A stretch of 64,000 nucleotides of DNA, taken from Dermatophagoides farinae (taxonomy: Eukaryota > Arthropoda > Arachnida > Sarcoptiformes > Pyroglyphidae). Below, piece after piece: positions 1 to 10,344 of the stretch (positions are counted from its first letter, which is position 1; each line of letters begins with the position of its first letter). The stretch covers positions 312,501-376,500 of the forward strand of contig NC_134683.1 in assembly GCF_024713945.1 (NCBI RefSeq), in the 5' to 3' direction. The notes beneath the pieces were generated by a model that saw nothing but the letters and a program-made list of their open reading frames with translations, searched no databases and was not told the DNA's origin. The position numbers were made by a program, and so were the translations under genes.

Positions 1-448
1 ATGGAATATTTGATCCAACTATAGCTGGTGAACAAATATATCGATCATTGATGATTAAATCAGGTTTTACCTCGTCGATTATTTTTCGATATGCATCTTG
101 ACTCATACATTCATCATCAAACATTGCTTCGCAAGTGATTGGTAAACAATTTTGCACTATATTCCATGCATCTTGTTTATATAGATTCGAATATCGTTGC
201 ATGAAACCTTGCCAAAAATCCAAATTATTATTTTCGGGATCTTTTCGTTTCTTAATGTCAAGTATTCGTTCTTCAAATCCATGGCCAGTTAAATAACCAT
301 TGAAATCTGGATCTAATGCAAAAATAACATGATGACCACGAGCAACAAGTTCTTCACAAAATCCATGACATGCATTTAGATGGCCAAAACCATTTAATGG
401 TGTAACCAATATTCGTAATTTTCGTTGTTGCTGATTTTCGCTACTCAT
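1..448 (-). CDS. UDP-glycosyltransferase, N-terminal part (runs off the window)
   Basis: The reading frame starts at 448 and stays open to base 1, giving 149 codons of the N-terminal acceptor-binding half. The protein begins MSSENQQQRKLRILVTPLNG, followed by GFGHLNACHGFCEEL and RGHHVIFALD. This is the start of a GT-B glycosyltransferase of the UGT/MGT type: a first beta strand, then a GxGH loop whose His is normally the catalytic base, then a helix. Such enzymes transfer sugar from a UDP-sugar to small lipophilic acceptors in detoxification. No signal peptide is visible, unlike animal ER-membrane UGTs. This agrees with the known mite UGTs thought to derive from bacteria (established for spider mites; inference here). 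The UDP-sugar-binding C-terminal half lies outside the window. The start follows a run of ATC codons and is the first in-frame Met. Confidence 0.85.
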   Translation of the reverse strand, partial: MSSENQQQRKLRILVTPLNGFGHLNACHGFCEELVARGHHVIFALDPDFNGYLTGHGFEERILDIKKRKDPENNNLDFWQGFMQRYSNLYKQDAWNIVQNCLPITCEAMFDDECMSQDAYRKIIDEVKPDLIINDRYICSPAIVGSNIP

Positions 449-662
449 GATGATGATGATGATGATGATTTTGTCGTTTTAATTTTCAAATAAACCACAA
501 TCAACAAACTAACCTAGATTCGCTTGCTATTTATTTCAAATTCAAAGCATAACTTCGTTCATATGACCATGAAACACGATGCATTAATCAAATCAATCAA
601 AGTCAAATGAACGTTTATTTTATCAAACCAAGATATTAATCTATTCTAGTGATATGAATATA

Positions 663-1085
663 TCATCGACGTCGATGATTATGTTTTCGATTACGATTTT
701 TTCTATGTTTCGATTTAGATTTAGTTTTTGTTCGTCCTCGTTCTCCTTGTCGTCGTTGTTGTCGTTTTCTACCCATACGTTGTAATAAATTTTGATCCCG
801 ACAAACAAGATAATGTAATAATAGATAGCTATTATAAATTGATGATAAACGTTCAAAATTATTAAGTTCCTGGAGATATTTCCGTTCATATGTTTCAATC
901 ATTGTACGTTCAGCTATGGAAATGGTTTGTTGTAATTCTATTGTAAATGAATCCGATGATGATCTATGATCATGATGGTGGTGGCCAATTGAATCTAATC
1001 GATGTACCACCGTTGTATCACTAGAACGATGAAATGATAAACTAGTACGTGCATCATGTAATTCACTTGAATGATAGGTATCCAT
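663..1085 (-). CDS. Hypothetical basic protein, 140 aa
   Basis: This is an open frame of 140 codons from an ATG at 1085, starting MDTYHSSELHDARTS. I do not recognise a family. Residues 1-50 are Ser/His-rich. Residues about 50-105 (from FTIELQQTISIAERTM) look helical and amphipathic, with heptad-like hydrophobics. The last 35 residues are almost wholly Arg/Lys and end in NHRRR, resembling a nuclear-localisation or nucleic-acid-binding tail. It lies on the same strand between the PAQR gene and the UGT gene, about 210 bp upstream of the UGT start. The middle part has protein-like composition, but a low-complexity chance frame cannot be excluded. Confidence 0.45.
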   Translation of the reverse strand: MDTYHSSELHDARTSLSFHRSSDTTVVHRLDSIGHHHHDHRSSSDSFTIELQQTISIAERTMIETYERKYLQELNNFERLSSIYNSYLLLHYLVCRDQNLLQRMGRKRQQRRQGERGRTKTKSKSKHRKNRNRKHNHRRR

Positions 1086-1430
1086 TTTTTTTTCACTTGC
1101 AAACAAAAAATTAACAAAACCATCAATTGAATTGGAAAATTTTGTATTTTATTTAATTTCTGGAATTTTCTTTTTAATCAAATTTTATATTTACATTAAA
1201 ATCAAAGAATTTTATTCATTTTTGATTGTTTGTGCATTTATTCAATTGAAAAAAAAAATTTAAATTCCTGATAATTAGTTGGCTGTTGTATTTGTGGAAA
1301 TGATTGATTAATTAGTTAATAATTTGAATTTGAAAAAGAGTAATAAGATTTCCATTAATAACAATCCTAGCTATCAATCAATCAATATATTAATATATTA
1401 CTAAATTACTAAATTTCGATTTATCTTGTT
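1086..1430. other. Gap between genes, nothing recognised
   Basis: About 345 bases of AT-rich DNA lie between the start of the small basic ORF and the stop of the PAQR gene. The stretch probably holds the 3' UTR of the PAQR gene and the promoter of the downstream ORF. I see no conserved coding stretch. Confidence 0.5.
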
Positions 1431-2993
1431 TTAAAACAGTGACGATGTTGTTGATACCAGGACATCAGAATGGTTTTGCATTAGATTATGATGATTATGT
1501 AACCGTGATTCAGCCATTAGATTAATACCATTCAGATGTACAAATGCGGCCAATACAACAAGAACATGAAATATTTGATGTGATTGAAACATATAATCAC
1601 ATTTTCCGGGGAATAATCTTTCTGGTATACGATTAGCATATAATAATGATCCAATTACATATAATGCTCCTTGTAATATGAATAGATAATAAGCAGTTAA
1701 TAGACGTGAATCCAATATGAGATACCAATGTACACCAGGAATAACATTCGATAGACCGAAACATAGAAAAACCATAGCACGAAAACCACGATATTGTGGT
1801 TCACCAAATTTATCCCACAATGAAACGGCTATCGATAAGATACATAATACCACACCAAATGAAATGTATAGTTTAAACATATTCAGATCTTCATAGAATC
1901 CATAATAAAGTGCTGGTGTCATTGATCCAATAATTTGGATTGATATGCCACAATAATCTAGTTTCGAGAAAATCTTTATAACTTTAGGTGATGCATAACA
2001 GCTGAATGTATGAAACATACATGAGAATAGCAAACACATGATAATGCCACAAAAATAAATTGTCAACATCAATCGATCAACAGCTGTTTTATGTGCGCTT
2101 ATCGTTACAAATTCATAGATAAAAAGTCCTACGAACAACAGGGCACCAATACCATGTGTCCAAATGTTTCCAGTTTCCGTATGCAAACGAAATATTGATT
2201 TAATACAGGCCCAAAATGTAGGCAATGGTGGACGATGCCCGGTATGTAGATATTCATTATCTTGCATCCAATTTGGTAACATATTAAAATGGCAAACTTT
2301 CCATACGGCACCCGTTGCTTGACTAACAGTTTTCGTTGCTTGTTCCACTGTTTTACCAGCCAATTCACGTGCTTGTTCCCATTCCGAGCGGATATAATCA
2401 TAACCATATTCGAATTGTTGTCGTAATGATAAACTACGTCTATGTCCTTTAACCTGTTGTGATGATGATGATGATGATGGTTGACGGTTCGGATTATTCG
2501 ATGTAGTTAGAAAAGAAGAAGAACAGGAAAATTTCAATGGATAAAATAATACACGTAGTGATTGATCGCTATTTAGCATATTGATAATTGTAGATTCGCC
2601 GCCGCCGCCGCTGCTACTGCCGCTGTTGTTGTGGTTAGTTGACTGTTGACCATCACCATCATTATCATCAGCAGTCTGGTTAGTAGTTATGTTTGTATTA
2701 AATACCTCATTATTATTATCACATGGAACATCATTATTTAATGGACATTCTTCACAACAATGTTCATCATCATCTTGATTATCATTATTATAATGAGGAC
2801 ATTCTAATGGTTGACCACCAGTTATTGGAATCATTTTACGTTGAATTAAATCTGAATTTATTTCACTACGTTTACGTGTACGACATAATAATTCATCATA
2901 ATTACAAAGGGATACACTACGATGATGATGAGCGTGGTGGTGGTGGTTCGAACACGATAATTTTGATTGTGATGGTGTAGCGTATGTTTGCAT
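1431..2993 (-). CDS. AdipoR: Adiponectin-receptor-like PAQR protein
   Basis: This is one uninterrupted 520-codon exon. Residues 1 to about 225 are low-complexity (His, Asn, Ser, Gly runs) and probably cytosolic. The family signature follows: NMLPNWMQDNEYL, GHRPPLPTFWACIKSIFR and HTETGNIWTH, then seven hydrophobic segments. The zinc/ceramidase-type residues are present: His328 (FHTF), Asp347 (LDYCG), and His472 and His476 (SHQIFHVL). In AdipoR1/R2 these bind zinc in a seven-TM fold with an internal N-terminus and ceramidase activity. The match from residue 235 to 495 is strong, so the AdipoR subgroup is well supported; substrate or ligand in mites is unknown. The N-terminal extension is longer than in vertebrate AdipoR (about 375 aa total). 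An upstream 5' UTR exon may exist, but no extra coding exon is required. Confidence 0.93.
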   Translation of the reverse strand: MQTYATPSQSKLSCSNHHHHAHHHRSVSLCNYDELLCRTRKRSEINSDLIQRKMIPITGGQPLECPHYNNDNQDDDEHCCEECPLNNDVPCDNNNEVFNTNITTNQTADDNDGDGQQSTNHNNSGSSSGGGGESTIINMLNSDQSLRVLFYPLKFSCSSSFLTTSNNPNRQPSSSSSSQQVKGHRRSLSLRQQFEYGYDYIRSEWEQARELAGKTVEQATKTVSQATGAVWKVCHFNMLPNWMQDNEYLHTGHRPPLPTFWACIKSIFRLHTETGNIWTHGIGALLFVGLFIYEFVTISAHKTAVDRLMLTIYFCGIIMCLLFSCMFHTFSCYASPKVIKIFSKLDYCGISIQIIGSMTPALYYGFYEDLNMFKLYISFGVVLCILSIAVSLWDKFGEPQYRGFRAMVFLCFGLSNVIPGVHWYLILDSRLLTAYYLFILQGALYVIGSLLYANRIPERLFPGKCDYMFQSHQIFHVLVVLAAFVHLNGINLMAESRLHNHHNLMQNHSDVLVSTTSSLF

Positions 2994-4268
2994 TTTTCGT
3001 TTAGTTTTTCTTTTGATAAAACAAAATTAAATGGAAAAATTTTTTTTCTGAAAATCAAATTTTCTCTAGAAAAACAAAAAAAAAAAAAGAAAAAATCATT
3101 AATTTTGGGCAACAACAACAATAATAAAAAGTAAGTATAAAAAAACGAATGTCTAATCAAATCAATAAAATAAAATCGATCGATTAATTGAATTGTTTGA
3201 TCGAAACAAACATTCGAACTATGTTTATCTCAAATGCGTCGTGTTGGGTGTATTTTGGTGGAGATAAGATATGTTCGAATTCAAGTTTGGTTTGGTTTGA
3301 GGTACATTCTATTTGGCTCATTATGTATTCAAATTATGGTTTTTTTTAGCATGGCCATGATGCAGTTTTTTTTGTTGTTTTTCAATCAAATGTATGGCCA
3401 ACGCCAAACAAGAATATTGGCGACCACACCTGACAATAATAATAATGAAGAAGATGATGATTCAGATAATTATTATTTTTTGAGCAATATTAAAATAGGC
3501 CATATCGAACAAAACAACCAAACCATATATAGGCTATAGAGATAGTAGTTGCCAATGTGTACCAAGGAATTCAATCAAATAAAAAAAAATCCAGAAATAT
3601 CAAAAAGGAACCATGTTGGTTTTGAGCATGGTTTAGGAATAAAGGAGAAGATTTTCAAAACATAGCTTACCTTTTTATCAAATTAGAAAAAGATAGAGTT
3701 AATGATCGATCAAGTGTCCCAAATTTTGATTGATTGATTAAAATCAAAGGGATATGTGTGTGTGTGCGTATATGTTGGTGATCACAAATGAACGAGGAAA
3801 AATCAAATCAAATCAATTAGTATCGATATCAATCATTCGAAAGAGAAAAAGGAATGATTAAGCGAAAAACAGATCGATGCAAAATTTTGGAATCGTCCAA
3901 AATGAAAAATTTATTCAAGTCATATGAATCACTAACGATGACAACGACGACATTACCTAAATGTTAGGATTATTTAATCTCATATGACCACCACTATCAA
4001 CAACAAAACACACAGACAGAGTCCAAAGTCTTATCCTTTCTGTTATTGCGAATGACGATGATTTTCTAGCAGCATAACATTCTATTACACGAAAATATCA
4101 AGCATTTGTATTTTGAATACCATCATCAAACCACACTACTACTACTACAACTATCACCAAATGACAACAATGAAAATGTACATGCGTAAATCGAATTTAT
4201 GAAAAAAAAAATTTTAATTTTATTTTCGGCGGATGTTTTTGTTTAAAATTAAAAGTTGACAAAAAATT
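2994..4268. other. Intergenic, no gene supported
   Basis: About 1.27 kb of AT-rich sequence holds the probable promoter of the PAQR gene at its left end and the 3' flank of the next minus-strand gene. A 101-codon plus-strand frame at 3234-3539 has no recognisable domain or sensible composition. I see a few short CA/GT and CAT tracts. Confidence 0.5.
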
Positions 4269-5135
4269 TTAAATAATGATAATGAATCGATGATTATGAT
4301 TGTAATAATAATACCACCAGATAATAATCGATGAAAATATAATAAACAATTGTGGACAATGATGAAATGATTCTGATGATGATGAAATTTGGCGACAAAT
4401 TGATGAACCATCACTATATTCCGAACAATAATCCAAAACCGATTCACGTACTGATGGTTCATTGGGTAAACGTTGATATAATTCGATTAAATTTTTTGGA
4501 CAATCATCCGGTAATTGCAATGATGATGACGATTGTTCAATAATTCGACGTATAACACAATCACGTGCATGCCACATACCACAACAAGATGCTTGTTTAA
4601 TATATTCATCATTCCGGCTAATTTGAAATTTAAATTCTTTTTTATCCTTCTTTTTATTACTGCTACTGCTGGTAGTAGTGGTATGATAATAATGATGAAT
4701 ATCTGATAATTGATTACGACGATGAAATAATTCATAACGTTCTGATATTTTACGATAAATATGATTTTCATATCGATGTTGACATTCAAATAATGATGGT
4801 TCTAACCAACGATTACAATCAGGATGATTGGTAAGATCAACTTCACCAATGTATAATAATGGTAATTTTGTTTCATCTATAATATCATTCATTTGACTAG
4901 ATGATAATGCTGATGCTGCTGATGATGATAATGAAGATGAAGATGATGGTGAGAAAAGAAAACGACGTTCACGATTCGATTTGATCCGATGATGATCATT
5001 ATTGTTTTCGGATTGATAATCAGCTATATTGACAGAAGATTGACTAGGTAAGCTGATTACAATGGTGGAAAACAACGGAAGCAAACAAATAATAATGCCG
5101 GGCCATAATTGGAACCACCAGGCCCAACAATTCAT
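4269..5135 (-). CDS. Secreted or GPI-anchored Cys-containing protein, unknown family
   Basis: This is a single 288-codon exon. Residues 1-29 form a signal peptide (WPGIIICLLPLFSTIVIS). A Ser-rich stretch follows, then a cysteine-bearing domain from about residue 95 (GEVDLTNHPDCNRW, LFECQHRY) through ASCCGMWHARDCVIRR, LPDDCPKN and LDYCSEYSDGSSICRQ. The last 20 residues are hydrophobic and aromatic (LFIIFSSIIIWW), as in a GPI-attachment signal or a C-terminal membrane anchor. I cannot name the family. The CC-x(7)-C spacing and the downstream Cys recall the arachnid 27-kDa-hemolymph-like proteins elsewhere in this window (27994, 29551 and 50140), but the sequence is too divergent to claim homology. 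A 23-residue Thr/Ser/Lys low-complexity insert sits at about residues 150-172. Confidence 0.7.
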   Translation of the reverse strand: MNCWAWWFQLWPGIIICLLPLFSTIVISLPSQSSVNIADYQSENNNDHHRIKSNRERRFLFSPSSSSSLSSSAASALSSSQMNDIIDETKLPLLYIGEVDLTNHPDCNRWLEPSLFECQHRYENHIYRKISERYELFHRRNQLSDIHHYYHTTTTSSSSNKKKDKKEFKFQISRNDEYIKQASCCGMWHARDCVIRRIIEQSSSSLQLPDDCPKNLIELYQRLPNEPSVRESVLDYCSEYSDGSSICRQISSSSESFHHCPQLFIIFSSIIIWWYYYYNHNHRFIIII

Positions 5136-7876
5136 ATTGATCGTTTTTTGGCCAGATTGTTTTCGTTGTTAATTAGATATCTGGATGATGATGGTTACCA
5201 CGACTGTTTTGCTTTTCTACTGGTGGTTGGTTTGTTGTCATCAAATGAAAATGGTTTTTCCTCGTACGTGCGAATGGTTGTCTCTTCTTTATTTTGTTCG
5301 TTCGTTCTGGTTTTATCGATGAGCAAGAGAAAGGGCGACTTTAATTTATCGATATTTTTTTTTAGATTTGAAAATTCAAGCGTTCACCACCATCATTCGG
5401 CAACATTCACTTTCGTTATGAATCAATGGTCAGTTGTATGTGTTTTGTTTTATTTGAAACTAAACTATGTTTTTTTCATTTCTCCATAAAAAAGGGACGG
5501 TCAATCTTCAAGGTCAAGGTGAACATTCAAACACACACACATCGAAAGAAATTGGCTGTTTGGTTAGTCGGTTGTTTGCTGTCATCAAACCAAGAACACC
5601 GGATGACAAATTGACACAGTGAAGGCCTCGTTTTGTTTTTTTTATTATTATCGGATAAGGCCTGTTGATGAGGCACAATGATCGTCTGGTTTGATAACGT
5701 GATGTGATATGATGGCGATGTGTGTGTGCGTGTGGACAATTGATTCGAAGATATTCGTTATGGCTACAGGGGCAATGGATGTCAAATTCGAGAAAAAAAA
5801 GAAAAATGAGAAAACGAATCAACATTCAACAACAATTATACAACATTATAATCATAAAATGAATTTGTAAAAATTGTCGGTTAGATTGTGGACGACAACA
5901 GATTATACCCTTTCGATGCAGATAATCATACAGAAGAATGGAAAGCAAAGCAATGGATGATGTTTAGCTTGACGAAAAAAACAATGCAACACAAGGCCAT
6001 CAAAGCCCGAATAATTGTTCAAAATTCAAATCCATCATGATGAATCGATCAAATTGATGTGCCGAAAGCCAAACCAATCAACAACAAAAAAATGGAACGT
6101 GCTTTACACCGCCATAATCAACGACAAAACTGGCTATGAATCAAAATCAATGAATTTAAATTCAAAAGCAACAAGCCTATTCAAGATATTCACCAATGAA
6201 AAACAAAAAAAAAACAGATAGACAACTCATAAGGATAGGAAATGGCCAATTTATGATCAATGTAGAAAAAAAAATTGAAAGTAATAGTGATATAACAATG
6301 ACAAATGATTTTGTTGAATTTGAAAAAAAAGAGAAAAATAAAAGGATCAATTTGAAATGGTCTTTTTTTTCGCCACAAATTCATTTATTCATGATCAACC
6401 ATTTTTACATACTCGTATGCGTAACTCTTACCTATTTATTCATTGGCTTTTTGGGGGCTATGGCCATTGGATCGTATCAGTAAATGTGCATCAACACCAG
6501 CAGCAGTAAGCACCAAGGCGAATCGAAAAAAAAATCAACAACAAAAATGTTATGCAGTTATTTCAATCGTAACGAATTTTTTTTTCAATTTGATTGGTCA
6601 CACACACACAGATACAGATACAGATAGCGACAATGTTTGAATGAATGTCTTTGATGTTTTTTAATGATCAATCACAGACACACACAATGTTGAACAAGTA
6701 TCGAAAAAAAAATTCATTTTGGAAAATTATTCTGATTCTAATTCTCTTTTTCTCTGATCTATCTGATCATCATCATCATCAGGATGACAAACCAGAAAAA
6801 TGAGTGAAAAAAAAATTGCATATGCGACATACTCGTACAAGCAATACAAACATTTCGTTGATTCGATGCCAAAAAAAATAGATAAATAAATAAAAGCGAC
6901 CGTTATAGCGATTGAACCCAACCATACACACATATAAATGACACATCCAAAATAACTACAACGACAAATTCACATTTGGCTTTTGTTCAAACCAGCCAAT
7001 CACACACAGATAGATCCATAAAAAAAACACACACACATTTGGCCAAATTTTTTTTGGTCCCGCTACAAAGCAGCTGTGCTGTTTTCGTAGTAAAGGATTA
7101 CTAATTTTCATTTTGAGAATTTATTACCAACGATGATGGAGATGCTCGAACAGCAGGGCAATCATTTTTGCCATTTCATCCATAATGCCGCCGTAAAAAA
7201 AAACCATACATAAAATGAACACATTTGTGAACACACCGACGACGACGACGACGACAATAACCTCACCACGTTCGACACCATGTGACATAGTTGAATATAA
7301 CCAGAGTCATATTATTATTATTAATTTATGTCACATGTGTCACATAATGAATGATGGTGATGATGATCGAGTGAATTTGCTTGGATCTCTTTTCTTGTCC
7401 AATTTTGCAATATTGCATTTTTGAAATCAAGGATAAAAATCGATTAGTTTATTACATATTGAATAGATGGCGTTGTAAGAATCATTTTTTTTTAATTTTC
7501 GAACATGATTGGTTTGGCTATTTCAAACATTATTATCAACGGCCAAACTCATTTTCCATTTACGGTGATTTGTTTTTTTTTCTGTTGATTATGATTCTGA
7601 TTATAATAATGATGGTGATGATGACGACGACGATGTTGTTGTTGAGAATGTAAATGAGATAATTCATTTCTTTTTTTTCTTCCGAAAAAAATGTACATGA
7701 TTACCCATTCCATTACCGTAATCTAAAAATGATAAATTATTCATCACAACCTGCAATCAGCAATTTCTGTTTGGATGGAAAAAAAGAAAGATCTTCACAT
7801 TTATCCCAATAGTCGATCGGACATTCCATTTTCATTCTGAATTTGTATTTGTGTGCATGTTTGTTGTTTCAAAATA
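5136..7876. other. Intergenic, no gene supported
   Basis: About 2.7 kb of simple-sequence-rich DNA (A/T runs, CA/GT tracts near 6600 and 7030, ACG/CGA near 7235). Several short frames on both strands have low-complexity translations without domains or paired splice sites. It separates two divergently transcribed genes and must contain both promoters; no clear TATA box was seen. Confidence 0.5.
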
Positions 7877-9009
7877 ATGATGATGGTGATGGCTAAGTTA
7901 TTCGTATTGAATCTGGCCATATTGATATTTGCATCAAATCGATCCGTAGATTGTCGAACCAAGGTCAGAATCAAAATAATTTTTTTAATAATTTAATTCT
8001 AATTGTCTATGCTTCTATTTAGGATTCTGAACATCAACCTGGATGGCTCAAATCGACAAACGGAATTCGTGAACAATATATGGCCAGAAATTATGGTAAA
8101 TTAGATTTTGATCGTAGAACTGGACAACATCCACCTAAAGGATCGATTGTATCGTGTTCAATCGAATGTTTTAGCCTACCAGATTGTCATTGTATTGAGT
8201 AAGTGTGTCATAACCAATTTCAATCCTTTTAATTTTCCTAAATCATTCGACCATTTCATTAGAATCAACAAACAAAATGGTAATTGTCGATTCTATGATC
8301 ATCAAAGCCGACAACCGATATTAAAAGCGCACAATCAAACACAATTTCTATATTTTACTCGTGATCATTTTGGACCATCGGATCAGAATCGAAGTAAGAT
8401 TCAAAAAATTTGGTCAATTTATTAATCCGTTTTCTTTGAACACAGTCGATATGGCAAAAAAAGCAAAACGAACAACATCAAATCAAGTAGCAGGTAGTTC
8501 TGAGCCGCTGGCTTGGATACAATATGAATTCAAAAAACCAATCTATATGACTGGTTTTAGTTTTCGGCAAACACGACGTAAGTGCAATACGGTACCTGAT
8601 AATCAGTTTAACCGATGTTTGTTTTTTTAATTATAAGGCTCATCGATGATGGCTCCATTTATAGTTCGAGTTCAGAATGAACCACCGATGATAAATAGTG
8701 ATGATGGTCCAAATGACAAAGATGATGATGATGGAACTGTATGCTATCGTCATAATGTATCGAATATTAGTGGTCAACCACAATTTTCATCGGCAAAAAA
8801 ATCTGATCGAAAATGGATTCGTTGTCAGGTAATGTTAATGTCATTGAAAAAATAGCATTTTAAAATTCTGTTTTCCATAGCCATGTGGATTAAATGGTCG
8901 ATTTATAACATTAACATTGGCTCGATCAAATGGAACAGCAATGAAATCCAATGTAAATTGGCCATTAGAATCATTACGACTCTATGGTTATTGGAATGAT
9001 AATGTTTAA
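7877..9009 (+). CDS. Secreted PAN-like and F5/8C (discoidin)-like protein, six exons
   Basis: The exons are 7877-7963, 8023-8198, 8263-8393, 8446-8577, 8638-8828 and 8881-9009. Every junction is GT-AG and phase-consistent, and the introns are 52-64 nt. The product is 281 aa. It opens with a hydrophobic signal peptide (AKLFVLNLAILIFA). Next comes a Cys-rich stretch, CSIECFSLPDCHCIE then NCRFYDH, which resembles a short PAN/apple module. After that, EPLAWIQYEFKKPIYMTGFS and a C-terminal RCQPCGLNGRF...LRLYGYW look like a galactose-binding/F5-8C beta sandwich. Such domains bind carbohydrate or phospholipid outside cells. Both domain assignments rest on eye-matched motifs; an acidic Asp-rich loop (ND-KDDDD) lies in the discoidin part. 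The start is the first of three consecutive ATGs. Confidence 0.75.
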
Positions 9010-9958
9010 ATGAATCAGCATCAGACGAAGAAATGAGACATTCATTTATCCAGACAAATAATTGATATGTTCCTGGATCAAAATCACATTATATCACAAA
9101 TTAGCAAAATTATTTAGTTATATTATTTCTTCCTCTCTTTTTTCTGCTTTTCATCATCATCATCATCATTGAGAACATCGCGATCATGGTCGATGATATA
9201 ATACATACGCACAGCAACAATAAATAGTGACGAACGTAATAATAAACTAAACTTAATCAATGTCATTTTGTTTGAATAGGATAGCTTTTTTTTTATTCAA
9301 GTAAATAAATTAAAAAATGGAAAAATTTCACAATTTACGAATTAATAATAACAACAACAAAAAAAAAATGGCCGCCATTTAAAAACAAAATGATTAAAAG
9401 CTACGTAAATGCAAGCAAAAAAAAAAAAAAAAACTAACCGGCCTTGGTCAAACAGTGTGCAATCAATAAGCCTGTGAATTTAAAGAAAATCTTACATGAC
9501 CAACACACACACACACACACACGCAGTAATCTATTATGTTAATGGATTACACATGTATCAGTGTGTGTGTGTGTGTGTTATATATCCGGTGCCGTTAGCT
9601 AGTTAGCTATAACTAAAAATCTTGACAACAAACGACTACAATTTTTTGTTGTGTGTGTGTGTTTCATTCGCATTCGAATTTTACCAACAAAAGTATCTCT
9701 ATACACGCACACAAATAAAACCACTAAACAGTGGCAATCAAAAAAATAAAATAAAATAAAAAATCTTTTTCAAATCCAAATGTAAAATACACACATGGGT
9801 AAAAGGTTATGCTCGTGGTTGTTGTTGTTGTTGTGGTGGTGGTGGTGTTGACCAATTATTATTTCATGTGATTTTCCACGTGTGTGTTTAGTTCTGGTTT
9901 GTTCGTGTGGTTTGAATATTTTCTGTGATTATACTGTGTGATCATCATCATCGTCAGA
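9010..9958. other. Intergenic with CA/GT tracts
   Basis: This is the 3' flank of the PAN/discoidin gene and upstream DNA of the next locus. It has long A runs (about 9417-9432), CA and GT tracts, and a TGT/TGG-rich stretch near 9816-9850. Apart from the inverted repeat listed separately, I see nothing of note. Confidence 0.5.
9503..9578. repeat. Inverted CA/GT microsatellite pair (potential hairpin)
   Basis: A tract of ten AC units (9503-9522) is followed by GTAATC (9526-9531), a short AT-rich loop, GATTAC (9545-9550) and nine GT units (9561-9578). The two microsatellites are reverse complements and the hexamers between them also pair, so the block could fold into a long imperfect hairpin. 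Confidence 0.8.
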
Positions 9959-10132
9959 ATGAATTTTCTCTTGTTATCCATACATTTATTATTAACATTT
10001 ACATTTATTGTATTATGCTGTATTGAAGTAATTGTCAATACAATACTGGCAAACATGTCAGAAACATTGAATCAATTAAATCAACAATATGGACTTCAAT
10101 TAACATTTTTGTTAAATATTTTGCTCTATTGA
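9959..10132 (+). CDS. Possible small secreted peptide, 57 aa
   Basis: This short frame begins MNFLLLSIHLLLTFTFIVLC, which would be a good signal peptide, and continues with a Leu/Asn/Gln-rich stretch ending at TGA. No known family is recognised and no cysteine pattern is visible after the leader. It sits about 210 bp upstream of the group 5/21-like gene in the same direction. It may be an unspliced first exon, a small peptide gene or a chance frame; the evidence is weak. Confidence 0.2.
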   Translation: MNFLLLSIHLLLTFTFIVLCCIEVIVNTILANMSETLNQLNQQYGLQLTFLLNILLY

Positions 10133-10277
10133 ACAAAAAAAAACCAGCAAACAAAATGACTTGACCAGCATCATCATCATTGTGATTTTAAATCCAAAAT
10201 TCAACAAATTTTGAATTTTAAAACCTGCATTATGATGAATTGATAAGCACCATCATCAACATCATCATCATCATTAT

Positions 10278-10287
10278 TATATAAAAA
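10278..10287 (+). promoter_or_regulatory. TATA box for the group 5/21-like gene
   Basis: TATATAAAAA lies 58 bases upstream of the ATG at 10345. A start about 30 bp downstream would give a 5' UTR of roughly 35 nt. Confidence 0.6.
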
Positions 10288-10344
10288 TGCCATTCCATCA
10301 TCTGCATTCATTCATCGTCGTCGTGCTTACACAACACAATAGAA

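Noticed and set aside
3234-3539. 101-codon plus-strand frame.
   Set aside because: Composition is unlike a folded protein and there are no splice signals or known motif.
5109-5489. 126-codon plus-strand frame overlapping the start of the minus-strand secreted protein gene.
   Set aside because: It is antisense to a better-supported gene and has no recognisable domain.
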